From Caulobacter radicis (lineage in GTDB: Bacteria; Pseudomonadota; Alphaproteobacteria; Caulobacterales; Caulobacteraceae), in NCBI RefSeq assembly GCF_003094615.1, contig NZ_QDKO01000041.1, positions 17,255 through 81,254 on the forward strand: DNA of 64,000 nucleotides, written 5' to 3'. The notes beneath the pieces are model-generated. The model was given only the letters and a program-made list of their open reading frames with translations. It did no database searches and was not told the DNA's origin. Of this stretch, positions 17,168 to 25,288 are shown in pieces. The translations under genes were made by a program, and so were the position numbers. How positions within the stretch are numbered: position 1 is the first letter of the stretch; every line of letters starts with the position of its first letter.

Positions 17168-17551
17168 TCAGCCGATCAGGTGGGCCCACTGGTGGGCGCG
17201 CGAGGCCTTGCTGTTGCGGCCCAGGGCCTTCAGCTCTTCGCGGGCCGCGGCCTTTTCTTCCTTGCGGACGCGTTGCTCGGCGACTTCGGCGGCCTTGCGT
17301 TCCTTGCGCTCGGCGCGCTTGACGGCCGCGATCTCTTCCTGGCGGGCCAGGGCTTCGAGGCGGGCGATTTCCTTGGCTTCGGCGCGGGCGGTGCGGACGG
17401 CTTCCAGTTCGGCGGCGCGCTGCTCGTCGCGCTTGTCGAAATCGGGGTCCTGAACGGTGGCCTTCGGCTTGAACTTGGCCAGCATCGCCTTCTTGGCTTC
17501 CTGCTGGGCGGTGATGCGGTCGGCGAATCCGGTGTTCTTCAGATAGGACAT
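17168..17551 (-). CDS. DUF6481-type basic coiled-coil protein
   Basis: The 127-residue, highly charged protein is rich in Lys, Arg, Glu and Ala and is predicted to be one long helix. The N-terminal motif AMLAKFKPKATVQDPDFDKR matches the second copy at 46449-46787 (ALLAKFKPKAAVTDPQFEDR), so these are paralogs. I place both in the DUF6481 family from memory; its function is not known to me. The composition suggests a nucleic-acid-associated or stress protein, which is inference. The ATG is at 17549-17551. The upstream gap to the ATP synthase operon is 314 bp. Confidence 0.7.
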   Translation of the reverse strand: MSYLKNTGFADRITAQQEAKKAMLAKFKPKATVQDPDFDKRDEQRAAELEAVRTARAEAKEIARLEALARQEEIAAVKRAERKERKAAEVAEQRVRKEEKAAAREELKALGRNSKASRAHQWAHLIG

Positions 17552-17760
17552 GAAACTTCGTGCTGTTGGAGAGGCGCGTCTCTAAACCCCAAAACGGCTG
17601 AAAAAGCAATTGGACAGGCCCCGCTTGCCGACGGACGGAATGTCGCGCGCGAGCGACCGGCGAGGGGCGGGGCCGCCTGGGAGACCCGGATTCCGTGGTT
17701 CAGCTGACCCTGCGGAAATTCCCCCGCGAAAACAGCGCCTTGCGTAGTTTCTCCACAATC

Positions 17761-17787
17761 TTGACGCACCGCAGCGCGCCCTATAGG
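17761..17787 (+). promoter_or_regulatory. Candidate housekeeping promoter of the F0 ATP synthase operon
   Basis: TTGACGC (17761-17767), a 12-base spacer and CCTATAGG (17780-17787) resemble the Caulobacter housekeeping pattern TTGACGS-N10-14-GCTANAWC. The element lies about 80 bases before atpI. The rest of the 17552-17865 gap shows no gene or repeat that I recognise. Confidence 0.5.
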
Positions 17788-17865
17788 TTCCGCCGCGATC
17801 AAGCCGGCCGAAAAAGCGCCTTCTTCAGGCGCGTCTGCAGGCGCTTTCGGACCTGACCGCTTCCC

Positions 17866-18237
17866 ATGCCCAAGGCCGACGAACCGAACGACAAGGCTTT
17901 TGACAGCCTCGACGCTCGGCTCGACGCTTTCGAGGCGCGGAAGGCGGCGGAAAAGCCCGTCAAGGCGGCGGGCGAGAAAGCTTCCCAGGACGGCTATCGC
18001 CTCCTGGCGGATTTGATCGGGGGCGTTCTGGTGGGGCTCGGCTTCGGCTGGCTGCTCGATCATTATGCCGGCACGGGGCCTTGGGGGATGGTCGGCGGTC
18101 TGCTGATCGGCACGGGTCTCGCGATATTCTCCGTCGTCCGCAAGGCGACGAAACTGAGCGCGCAGGCGTCCAAGGCCAAGGCCGAGGATGTAGACAACGG
18201 GGACGGGCCAACCGCCCCCAAGCAGAAGAGAGACTAG
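17866..18237 (+). CDS. atpI: ATP synthase assembly protein AtpI
   Basis: The 123-residue protein has a charged N-terminal third and two transmembrane helices (about residues 45-67 and 73-93) with the AtpI motif GVLVGLGFGWLLDHY. A Lys-rich tail follows. AtpI is thought to help assemble the c-ring and is often the first gene of atp operons. It lies five bases upstream of atpB, consistent with one transcript covering atpI-B-E-F'-F. Confidence 0.88.
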   Translation: MPKADEPNDKAFDSLDARLDAFEARKAAEKPVKAAGEKASQDGYRLLADLIGGVLVGLGFGWLLDHYAGTGPWGMVGGLLIGTGLAIFSVVRKATKLSAQASKAKAEDVDNGDGPTAPKQKRD

Positions 18238-18242
18238 GGCCG

Positions 18243-19004
18243 ATGGCCGATCCGATGCACCAGTTCCAGATCCAGAAGATCGTGGAACTGCCGACCGTGA
18301 CCGTTCCGGGCCTGGGCGCTATCGACCTGTCGATCACCAACTCGGTGTTCGCGATGCTGCTGGCCGCGACGCTGATCATCGTCTTCTACGCCGCCGCCGC
18401 CCGCAAGGCCGTGGTGCCGGGCCGCCTGCAGACCGTGGGCGAGATGCTCTACGGGCTGGTCGACGGATTGGCCGAGTCGATCATCGGCCACGACGGCAAG
18501 AAGTTCCTGCCCTTCGTCTTCACCCTGTTCGCGTTCGTGCTGTTCATGAACCTGCAGGGCATGTTCCTGGTGTTCACCGCCACCTCGCAGCTGGCCGTGA
18601 CCCTGACGCTGGGCATCATGGTCATCCTGACGGTTGTCGGCGTCGGCTTCGCCAAGAACGGCATCAAGTTCTTCAAGCTGTTCGCCCCGTCGGGCGTGCC
18701 GTGGCCGCTGTATTTCCTGCTGGTGCCGATCGAGATCCTGTCGTTCCTGATCCGCCCCATCACCCTGGGCCTTCGTCTGTTCGGCAACATGCTGGGCGGC
18801 CACGTGGTCCTGAAGATCTTCGCCGGCTTCGTCGTCGCCCTGGGCGGCCTCGGCGTCCTGGGCTGGGCCGGCGCGGCCCTGGCCCTCTCCTCCGTCATCG
18901 CCCTGACGGCGCTCGAGTTCATGGTGGCCTTCCTTCAGGCCTTCGTGTTCGCGGTGCTCACCTGCGTCTATCTCAACGACGTCGTGCACCTCGACAGCCA
19001 CTGA
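18243..19004 (+). CDS. atpB: ATP synthase F0 subunit a
   Basis: This subunit forms the proton half-channels against the c-ring. The 253-residue polytopic protein has the essential arginine in the penultimate helix region (IRPITLGLRLFGNMLGGH) and a conserved C-terminal helix (LEFMVAFLQAFVFAVLT). The ATG at 18243 gives MADPMHQFQ, the usual alphaproteobacterial start; a longer open frame upstream overlaps atpI and is not preferred. Confidence 0.96.
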   Translation: MADPMHQFQIQKIVELPTVTVPGLGAIDLSITNSVFAMLLAATLIIVFYAAAARKAVVPGRLQTVGEMLYGLVDGLAESIIGHDGKKFLPFVFTLFAFVLFMNLQGMFLVFTATSQLAVTLTLGIMVILTVVGVGFAKNGIKFFKLFAPSGVPWPLYFLLVPIEILSFLIRPITLGLRLFGNMLGGHVVLKIFAGFVVALGGLGVLGWAGAALALSSVIALTALEFMVAFLQAFVFAVLTCVYLNDVVHLDSH

Positions 19005-19052
19005 TCACCCTTTTCTCTTCAACCTATCTCTGAATTCTCAAGGAGCCTCACA

Positions 19053-19277
19053 ATGGAAGCGGAAGCCGCTAAGTACATCGGCGCTGGCCTGGCCATGCTC
19101 GGCATGATCGGCGCGGGCGTCGGCCTGGGCGTCATGTTCGGCAACTATTTCCAAGGCGCGCTGCGCAACCCGACCGCGGCCGCTCAAGAGCGTCCGATGC
19201 TGTTCCTGGGCATGGCGCTGACGGAAGCCCTGGGCATCTTCGCCCTGGTCATCGCCTTCCTGATCCTCTTCTCGTAA
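19053..19277 (+). CDS. atpE: ATP synthase F0 subunit c
   Basis: This is the proteolipid of the rotor ring. The 74-residue hairpin has two hydrophobic helices linked by the polar loop (ALRNPTAA). The proton-binding carboxylate is the Glu in LGMALTEALGIFAL. A strong ribosome binding site, AAGGAG at 19040-19045, fits the high c-subunit stoichiometry. A long stable hairpin follows the gene. Confidence 0.96.
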   Translation: MEAEAAKYIGAGLAMLGMIGAGVGLGVMFGNYFQGALRNPTAAAQERPMLFLGMALTEALGIFALVIAFLILFS

Positions 19278-19284
19278 TCCCCAG

Positions 19285-19319
19285 AGCGCGGCGGGGCCGG
19301 TCACGGCCCAAGCCGCGCT
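19285..19319 (+). terminator. Stable hairpin after atpE (attenuator or mRNA-stabilising structure)
   Basis: AGCGCGGC pairs with GCCGCGCT around an inner GGCCGGTCACGGCC hairpin. It lies seven bases after the atpE stop and is followed only by TTTGATCTT, so termination would be partial. Such a structure could set higher atpE mRNA levels than those of the downstream b subunits. This is inference. Confidence 0.5.
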
Positions 19320-19390
19320 TTGATCTTCTAGAACCGAGCCTGCCCGTCCGTATCCGGATGGCAGGCGTTAGCTGAGAGGCGCCCTCGCCC

Positions 19391-19924
19391 ATGGCGACGG
19401 AAAATCACGGCACGGTCGAGTCGACTGAAGCCCCGGGGCACGAGAGCGGCGGTCTTCCGCAGCTCCAGTTCCAGCACTGGGGCGGTCAGATCGTCTGGCT
19501 GCTGCTCATCTTCGCCGTTCTCTACGTCGTGCTGTCGAAGGGTCTTCTGCCCCGCGTCAGCGGCGCGATCGACGAACGCGGCGCCAAGATCGCCGGCGAC
19601 ATCGCCGACGCCCGTCGTCTGAAGGACGAAGCCGAAGCCCAGGCCCGCGCGGCCGCGGCCGAGGTCGCCGAGGCTCGCGCCAAGGCCCAGAAGACCGCCG
19701 CGGACGCCAAGGCCAAGGCCTCGGCGGAAGCCGCCGAGCGTCAGGCCAAGGAAGAAGCCGTGCTGGCCGAGAAGCTGGCCGCGGCCGAAGCCTCGATCAC
19801 CACCGCCCGCGACGAGGCCATGAGCCACGTCCGCACGGTGGCCGAGGAGACGGCCGGCGCCATCGTCGAGAAGCTGACGGGCAAGGCGGCTTCGGCCGCC
19901 GAGCTCAAAGCGGCTCTGGCCTAA
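19391..19924 (+). CDS. atpF': ATP synthase F0 subunit b' (AtpF')
   Basis: This is one half of the heterodimeric peripheral stalk found in alphaproteobacteria and photosynthetic bacteria. The 177-residue protein has an acidic N terminus and one membrane helix (about residues 37-56, IVWLLLIFAVLYVVLSKGLL). A long Ala/Glu/Lys helix follows. It is 13 bases upstream of the b subunit gene. The order b' then b and the longer N-terminal tail are the reasons for the assignment. Confidence 0.93.
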   Translation: MATENHGTVESTEAPGHESGGLPQLQFQHWGGQIVWLLLIFAVLYVVLSKGLLPRVSGAIDERGAKIAGDIADARRLKDEAEAQARAAAAEVAEARAKAQKTAADAKAKASAEAAERQAKEEAVLAEKLAAAEASITTARDEAMSHVRTVAEETAGAIVEKLTGKAASAAELKAALA

Positions 19925-19937
19925 GGAGTAGCCGACC

Positions 19938-20444
19938 ATGGAACACCAATCCCTGTTCAGCTTCTCCAACCCGGAATTCTGGGTTCTGGCGGCCCTGGTG
20001 ATCTTCTTCGGCCTGCTGGTCGTGCTGAAGGTCCTGCCCGGCGCCCTGTTCGGCGCGCTTGACGGCTACGCCGCCAAGATCCAGGCCGAGCTCGCCGAGG
20101 CCCAGCAGCTCCGTGAGGAGGCGCAAGCCCTGCTCGCCGAGGTCAAGGCCCAGCGCGAGGAATCCGAGCGCCAGGCTTCGGCCATGCTCGAGGCGGCCAA
20201 GGCGGACGCGATCCGCCTGGAAGCCGAGGCCAAGGAGAAGCTCGAGGAGCAGATCACGCGCCGCGCCGAAATGGCCGAGCGCAAGATCGCCCAGGCCGAG
20301 GCCCAGGCCGCCGCGGACGTCAAGGCCGCGGCCGTCGACCTCGCCGCCCAGGCCGCCGAGGCGGTCCTGCTGGCCCGCGTCGCGACCGGCTCGGACCCGC
20401 TGGCCGATACGGCCATCGGCCAGATCGGCGGCAAGCTGCAGTAG
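19938..20444 (+). CDS. atpF: ATP synthase F0 subunit b
   Basis: This is the second peripheral-stalk subunit, linking F0 to F1. The 168-residue protein has one N-terminal membrane helix (FWVLAALVIFFGLLVVLKVLP) followed by a charged coiled-coil domain. It has a GAGTAG-type ribosome binding region and ends the F0 operon. The F1 genes are not in this window, as expected for alphaproteobacteria where F0 and F1 operons are separate. Confidence 0.94.
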   Translation: MEHQSLFSFSNPEFWVLAALVIFFGLLVVLKVLPGALFGALDGYAAKIQAELAEAQQLREEAQALLAEVKAQREESERQASAMLEAAKADAIRLEAEAKEKLEEQITRRAEMAERKIAQAEAQAAADVKAAAVDLAAQAAEAVLLARVATGSDPLADTAIGQIGGKLQ

Positions 20445-20469
20445 TCCTTCCAGGACGGCTGAAAGATCG

Positions 20470-20505
20470 AAGGCGCGGCTCGCAAGGGCCGCGCCTTTTT
20501 CTTTT
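20470..20505 (+). terminator. Rho-independent terminator of the F0 operon
   Basis: AGGCGCGGC pairs with GCCGCGCCT across TCGCAAGG, followed by TTTTCTTTT. It lies 26 bases after the atpF stop. Confidence 0.85.
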
Positions 20506-20515
20506 GTCTTTCCGG

Positions 20516-20770
20516 ACCCTCTCTCTTCGAGAGAGGGAGGGGCCCACGCGGAGCGTGGGAGGGTGAGAGGTAACAAACTTTCCAGAAGGGGCGCGGCCGC
20601 GCCGCTCGTGACTCGCTCGGAGAATTGCGAGGACCAGTTCCTCGTGGCTGGGGGCGCTAACCACCTCGAAGCCTGTCGGCACGTTGAGCTTACCAGCCAG
20701 CGGTGAAACCTCTCACCCTCCCACCGCCTGCGGCGGCGGGCCCCTCCCTCTCTCTAAGAGAGAGGGTTTT
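20516..20770. repeat. Inverted pair of family A repeats
   Basis: Copies at 20516-20573 and 20704-20770 face each other across 130 bp with no gene I can support. The 309-bp gap between atpF and the next gene thus holds the terminator, this pair and otherwise nothing recognisable. The second copy overlaps the 3' end of the PGPGW gene at 20754: its last residues (NPLS) and stop codon are encoded by the repeat arm. Confidence 0.88.
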
Positions 20771-21194
20771 TCCTTCGCAGCCACCGCCGCACAGCCTTTC
20801 GCCCCCGCTTCAGCACTCGCCAGGCCGGCCGCCTCAACACCACCTTCTCAGACCGCAGAAGCTGCTGCCAGGCGACCAGCAGAATCTCCGGCTCGCGGCG
20901 CATCAGGCGGCGGATGGGGAAGATCAGCTTGGGGTGGCGGCGCTGCCAGCGGATGAAGCGGCGCTTGGCCTGGAACGAGTTGCGCAGCACCACCATCAGC
21001 CCGATCACCAGCAGCGGCAGGCCCACATGGCCGGGCAGGGGCGTCAGCACCGCGCCGGCCAGCAGGATCAGCACGCCGAGCGCGATCAGCAGGATCCGGG
21101 CCACGCGGGCGAAGGTCTCGCGCACGACAAAGGCCAGCCGGCGGCGACGGAGGCTGGAAAGGCGGCGAACGACCCTGGGGTCGCGCCGGGTCAC
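20754..21194 (-). CDS. PGPGW-type transmembrane protein, copy 1
   Basis: The 146-residue protein has two adjacent membrane helices around residues 33-70 with the loop TPLPGHVGLPLLVIGLMVVLRNS. This matches the putative transmembrane PGPGW family, whose function is unknown. It has a very basic C-terminal half with PKLIFPIRRLMRREPEILLVAWQ. A paralog lies directly upstream (21216-21629). The last four residues are read from an intergenic repeat arm, so the C terminus was probably altered by repeat insertion. Confidence 0.75.
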   Translation of the reverse strand: MTRRDPRVVRRLSSLRRRRLAFVVRETFARVARILLIALGVLILLAGAVLTPLPGHVGLPLLVIGLMVVLRNSFQAKRRFIRWQRRHPKLIFPIRRLMRREPEILLVAWQQLLRSEKVVLRRPAWRVLKRGRKAVRRWLRRKNPLS

Positions 21195-21215
21195 TGGAAG
21201 AGGCTCACGGGGCCC

Positions 21216-21629
21216 CTAGACCGCGCGCTGGCCCCGGCGCTTGAGCGCCTTGCGCCAGCGCTTGGCCACGCGCCAGCGGCGCGGGATGACCAGCTTCTCG
21301 ATCCGCAGGGCCTGCTGCCAGGCCACCAGCACCACTTCGGGCTCGCGGCGCAGCAGGCGGCGCAGCGGGAAGACCAGCTTGGGGTGAGCGTGCTGGAAGC
21401 GGACGAACTGCTTGCGGGCCTTGAACGAGTTGCGCAGCACCAGCATCAGGCCGATGACCGTCAGCGGCACGCCCATGGGGCCGGGCAGGGGCGCGATGAG
21501 AAAGCCCGCGGCGATGAACACCAGGCCAAGGGCCACCAGCAGGCCGCGAATGATCCGGCCGAGAAGCTCGCGGGCGAGTTCGTCGGCTGCGGAGAGGCGC
21601 ACAGGCGGCATGGCGATGGCGAGGTTCAT
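21216..21629 (-). CDS. PGPGW-type transmembrane protein, copy 2
   Basis: The 137-residue paralog of the downstream gene shares LPGPMGVPLTVIGLMLVLRN and PKLVFPLRRLLRREPEVV, so the two arose by tandem duplication. It has two membrane helices followed by a basic tail (about 75 residues), probably cytoplasmic. I placed the start at the ATG at 21627-21629; no clear ribosome binding site is present, and ATGs at 21611 or 21701 in frame cannot be excluded. It lies downstream of the gcv terminator on the same strand. Confidence 0.7.
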   Translation of the reverse strand: MNLAIAMPPVRLSAADELARELLGRIIRGLLVALGLVFIAAGFLIAPLPGPMGVPLTVIGLMLVLRNSFKARKQFVRFQHAHPKLVFPLRRLLRREPEVVLVAWQQALRIEKLVIPRRWRVAKRWRKALKRRGQRAV

Positions 21630-21706
21630 GGGGGGCTGAACGGGGCTTGTGGTCCGCCGGTTTCCGGAAACAGACCGGCCCCCTCGTCTCACAAGCTGCA
21701 TATGGA

Positions 21707-21738
21707 AACGGGGCGCCCTTCCGTAAAGGCGCCCCGTT
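21707..21738 (-). terminator. Terminator of the gcv operon
   Basis: On the reverse strand AACGGGGCGCC pairs perfectly with GGCGCCCCGTT across ten bases, followed by TCC. It lies about 24 bases after the gcvPB stop codon. The U-tract is weak, so efficiency is uncertain. Confidence 0.6.
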
Positions 21739-21761
21739 CCGCTTTCGTGCTGCTGTTGCAG

Positions 21762-23333
21762 CTATTCCGCGGCGAGTGGCGCGGGGGCCACAGGTTTCCA
21801 CTTCAACTTCGGCTTCCGGGCCGCCAGCGTCTCGTCCAGGCGCTTGAGCGGCGCCAGGTGCGGGGCGTTCTTGAAGCGGTCCGTCTCGCCGGCCTTGGCG
21901 GCCTGGGCCAGCAGGCGCAGGGCCTCGATGAAGCGGTCCAGCTCGGCCTTCGACTCCGTCTCGGTCGGCTCGATCAGCATCGCGCCATGCACCACCAGCG
22001 GGAAGTACATGGTCATCGGGTGGAAGCCCTCGTCGATCATCGCCTTGGCGAAGTCGAGCGTGGTGACGCCCGTGTCTTCCAGCCAGGCGTCGTCGAACAG
22101 CGCCTCGTGCATGCACGGACCCTCGGGGAAGGCCGGGCTCATCAGGTCGCTCAGGCGGGCCTTGATGTAGTTGGCGTTCAGCACCGCGTCCTCGGCCACC
22201 TGGCGCAGGCCGTCGGCGCCGTGGCTGAGCATGTAGGCGTAGGCGCGCACGTACATGCCCATCTGGCCGTGGAAGGCGCTCATCCGGCCGAAGGCCTGGG
22301 CGGCGACGCCTTCGGCTTCCTCGATCAGCTTGTAGCCGTTTTCGTCATGCACCACCCAAGGGGTGGGGGCGAACGGGGCGAGAGCCTCCGAAAGCACCAC
22401 CGGACCGGCGCCCGGACCGCCGCCGCCGTGGGGCGTCGAGAAGGTCTTGTGCAGGTTGATGTGCATGGCGTCGACGCCCAGGTCGCCCGGGCGCACCCGG
22501 CCGACGATGGCGTTGAAGTTGGCGCCGTCGCAGTAGAAGTACGCGCCCGCCGCGTGGGTCAGGCGGGCGATCTCCACCACGTCGCGCTCGAACAGGCCGC
22601 AGGTGTTGGGGTTGGTGACCATGATCGCGGCCACGTGGTCGCCGAGCTTGGCTTCCAGGTCGGCCAGGTCGACGCGGCCGTCGTCGGTCTGGGCGATTTC
22701 CACGACCGTGTAGCCGCAGAAGGCCGCCGTGGCCGGGTTGGTGCCGTGGGCGCTGGTCGGGGCCAGCACGGTCTTGCGGTGGCCGTTGCCGGCCGCCTCG
22801 TGGGCGGCGCGGATGGCCAGCAGGCCGCACAGCTCGCCGTGGGCGCCGGCCTTGGGCGACAGCGCGACCGCGGGCATGCCCGTCAGCGTCTTCAGCCAGT
22901 GGGCCAGGCGGTCCATCAGCTCGATCGCGCCCTGCACCGTCGACTGCGGCTGCAGCGGGTGGATATCCGACAGGCCCGGCAGGCGCGCCATCTTCTCGTT
23001 CAGGCGCGGGTTGTGCTTCATCGTGCACGAGCCCAGCGGATAGAGCGCCAGGTCGATGGCGTGGTTCTTTTGGCTCAGGCGCACGTAGTGGCGCACCGCT
23101 TCCGGCTCGCTCAGGCCCGGCAGGCCGATGGCGTCGTCGCGGGTCAGGCCGGCCAGGGCGCCGTCGGCGGGGACGGCGTCGGGCAGGTCGACGCCGGTCT
23201 TGCTCCAGCCGCCCAGTTCGAAGATCAGCGGCTCGTCCTGCAGCAGGCCGCGGCCGCCCGACAGGGAGGCGAAGCCGGCGTCGTCATTGGAGGCTTCGGG
23301 ACGGGTGGGACGTCCAACATTGTTCATGCTCAT
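21762..23333 (-). CDS. gcvPB: Glycine decarboxylase (P-protein) subunit 2
   Basis: This is the PLP-bearing half of the split glycine dehydrogenase. The 523-residue protein has the PLP lysine in INLHKTFSTPHGGGGPG and the substrate loop HGTNPATA. The ATG at 23331-23333 overlaps the gcvPA stop by four bases (ATGA). It forms an alpha2-beta2 enzyme with GcvPA that decarboxylates glycine and passes the aminomethyl group to GcvH. Confidence 0.95.
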   Translation of the reverse strand: MSMNNVGRPTRPEASNDDAGFASLSGGRGLLQDEPLIFELGGWSKTGVDLPDAVPADGALAGLTRDDAIGLPGLSEPEAVRHYVRLSQKNHAIDLALYPLGSCTMKHNPRLNEKMARLPGLSDIHPLQPQSTVQGAIELMDRLAHWLKTLTGMPAVALSPKAGAHGELCGLLAIRAAHEAAGNGHRKTVLAPTSAHGTNPATAAFCGYTVVEIAQTDDGRVDLADLEAKLGDHVAAIMVTNPNTCGLFERDVVEIARLTHAAGAYFYCDGANFNAIVGRVRPGDLGVDAMHINLHKTFSTPHGGGGPGAGPVVLSEALAPFAPTPWVVHDENGYKLIEEAEGVAAQAFGRMSAFHGQMGMYVRAYAYMLSHGADGLRQVAEDAVLNANYIKARLSDLMSPAFPEGPCMHEALFDDAWLEDTGVTTLDFAKAMIDEGFHPMTMYFPLVVHGAMLIEPTETESKAELDRFIEALRLLAQAAKAGETDRFKNAPHLAPLKRLDETLAARKPKLKWKPVAPAPLAAE

Positions 23334-24673
23334 TGGACGGCTCCGGCCAGCAGCTTGGCGAAGAAGGTGATGTCGGTGTCGAGCGTGGTCTCGGTCGTGG
23401 CGACCAGCAGCACGTCGTCCAGGCCCGCGCCCGGCTCCAGGCGCGAATAGGGCACGCCGGCGATGACGCCATGGGCGGCCAGGGTCTCGACGACCTCGGC
23501 GGCGTCCTTGGGCAGGCGCACGGCGAACTCGTTGAAGAAGCGCGGGGTGAGGATCTCGACGCCCGGGATGGCCGCCAGGGCCTTCGCGGTCGCCAGCGCC
23601 TTCTGGTGGTTCAGCGAGGCCAGCTGGCGCAGGCCCTGCTCGCCCAAGAGGCTCATGTGGATCGAGAAGGCCAGGGCGCACAGGCCGCTGTTGGTGCAGA
23701 TGTTGCTGGTGGCCTTGTCGCGGCGGATGTGCTGCTCGCGGGTCGAAAGCGTCAGCACGAAGCCGCGCTTGCCGTCGGCGTCCACCGTCTCGCCGCAGAG
23801 GCGCCCCGGCGCTTGGCGGACGAACTTTTCGCGGCAGGCGAAGAGGCCGACATAGGGGCCGCCGAAGTTCAGGCCGTTGCCGATCGACTGGCCCTCGGCC
23901 ACGGCGATGTCGGCGCCCATGGCGCCCGGCGACTTCAGGAGGCCGTACGAGACGGCTTCGGTGGTGACGACGATCAGCAGGGCGCCGGCGGCGTGGGCGG
24001 CCTCGGCGATCTTGGTGACGTCGGTGGCCGTGCCGAAGACGTTGGGGGTCTGCACGACGACGCAGGCGGTATCCTGGTCGATGGCGGCGATCACCGCGTC
24101 CTCGGCGTCGATGGCGGCCGGCAGGCGCTGGGTGGTCACGCCGGCGGCGTGGGCCAGGGTCTCGACCGCGCCGACATACTGCGGGTGGACGCCGCCCGAC
24201 AGCACGGCCTTGTTCTTGCGGGTGATGCGCTGGGCCATCATCACGGCCTCGGCCGTGGCGGTCGAGCCGTCATAGAGCGACGCGTTGGCCACATCCATGC
24301 CGGTCAGGGCGGCGACCTGGCTCTGGAACTCGAACAGCACCTGCAGGGTGCCCTGGGCGATTTCCGGCTGGTAGGGCGTGTAGCTGGTCAGGAACTCCGA
24401 CCGCTGGATGATGTGGTCCACCGTGGCCGGCACGTGGTGGCGATAGGCCCCGGCCCCGACGAAGAACGGCCCCTCGGCCGCCGAGCGGTTGCGGCGCGAC
24501 AGGCGCAGGAGCTCGCGCTCGACCTCGATCTCGCCGGCGTGATGGGGCAGGTCCACAGGCTCGCTGCGGCGGGCGACGGCCGGCACGTCGACGAACAGCT
24601 CGTCGATCGAGCCCGCGCCGATCACGCCGAGCATGTCGGCGCGGTCTTCGGGGGTCAGGGGGAGGTAGCGCAT
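23330..24673 (-). CDS. gcvPA: Glycine decarboxylase (P-protein) subunit 1
   Basis: This is the N-terminal half of the split P-protein, 447 residues from the ATG at 24671-24673 (MRYLPLTPEDR). A TTG one codon earlier is an alternative start. Conserved segments include TSYTPYQPEIAQGTLQ, NASLYDGSTA and GPYVGLFA. It overlaps gcvPB and follows gcvH after a 176-bp gap that holds a family B repeat pair, so operon readthrough must cross two hairpins. Confidence 0.95.
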   Translation of the reverse strand: MRYLPLTPEDRADMLGVIGAGSIDELFVDVPAVARRSEPVDLPHHAGEIEVERELLRLSRRNRSAAEGPFFVGAGAYRHHVPATVDHIIQRSEFLTSYTPYQPEIAQGTLQVLFEFQSQVAALTGMDVANASLYDGSTATAEAVMMAQRITRKNKAVLSGGVHPQYVGAVETLAHAAGVTTQRLPAAIDAEDAVIAAIDQDTACVVVQTPNVFGTATDVTKIAEAAHAAGALLIVVTTEAVSYGLLKSPGAMGADIAVAEGQSIGNGLNFGGPYVGLFACREKFVRQAPGRLCGETVDADGKRGFVLTLSTREQHIRRDKATSNICTNSGLCALAFSIHMSLLGEQGLRQLASLNHQKALATAKALAAIPGVEILTPRFFNEFAVRLPKDAAEVVETLAAHGVIAGVPYSRLEPGAGLDDVLLVATTETTLDTDITFFAKLLAGAVQ

Positions 24674-24684
24674 CAATCAGGTCC

Positions 24685-24846
24685 TTCTCCCTTCCCCCTT
24701 GATGGGGGAAGGGGCGGGGATGGGGGTGTCTCCAGAGCGTGGCAGCCGAAAGTGTCAGCGGTTTCGGCGTCCGCCACGCTCCAAGTCTAGAGTCGGTGGG
24801 GTCACCCCCAACCCTGCCCTTCCCCCATCAAGGGGGAAGGGTTCTT
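24685..24846. repeat. Inverted pair of family B repeats inside the gcv operon
   Basis: Copies at 24685-24728 and 24800-24846 (CTTCCCCCTTGATGGGGGAAG and its mirror) lie between gcvH and gcvPA, which are read leftward through them. The right copy ends four bases before the gcvH stop codon. Being inside an operon, it cannot be a full terminator; it could adjust the GcvH to GcvP ratio or mRNA stability. Confidence 0.85.
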
Positions 24847-24849
24847 CCT

Positions 24850-25215
24850 TTAAAGCGTCGCCAGGAACGCCTCGTAGGCGTCGCGGTCCATCAGGGCGTC
24901 GACCTCGGCCGGGTTGGAGAGCTTCAGCTTGGCGAACCAGCCGCCGGCTTCCGGCGCGGCGTTGACGGTTTCCGGCGCGTCGCCCAGCTCGGCGTTGGCT
25001 TCGACCACTTCGCCCGAGACCGGGGCGTAGACGTCCGAGGCGGCCTTGACGCTCTCGACGACGGCCAGGCCTTCGCCCTGGGCCACGGTCTTGCCGACTT
25101 CCGGCACCTCGACGAACACCACGTCGCCCAGTTGCTCGGCGGCGTAGGCGGTGATGCCGACGGTGGCGATGTCGCCTTCGACGGCGACCCATTCATGGTC
25201 CTTGGTGAAGCGCAT
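24850..25215 (-). CDS. gcvH: Glycine cleavage system H protein
   Basis: This is the lipoyl carrier of the glycine cleavage complex, 121 residues. The lipoylated lysine is Lys57 in VVESVKAASDVYAP. The N terminus MRFTKDHEWV is standard. It lies 73 bases downstream of gcvT in the leftward operon under the glycine riboswitch. Confidence 0.97.
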   Translation of the reverse strand: MRFTKDHEWVAVEGDIATVGITAYAAEQLGDVVFVEVPEVGKTVAQGEGLAVVESVKAASDVYAPVSGEVVEANAELGDAPETVNAAPEAGGWFAKLKLSNPAEVDALMDRDAYEAFLATL

Positions 25216-25288
25216 GGTCTGGCCCTTTCTCTAAGTTTGCGACGCGACGGACGCCAAAACCGGCGTCCACTTTTGGCTGTCGCGTCGG

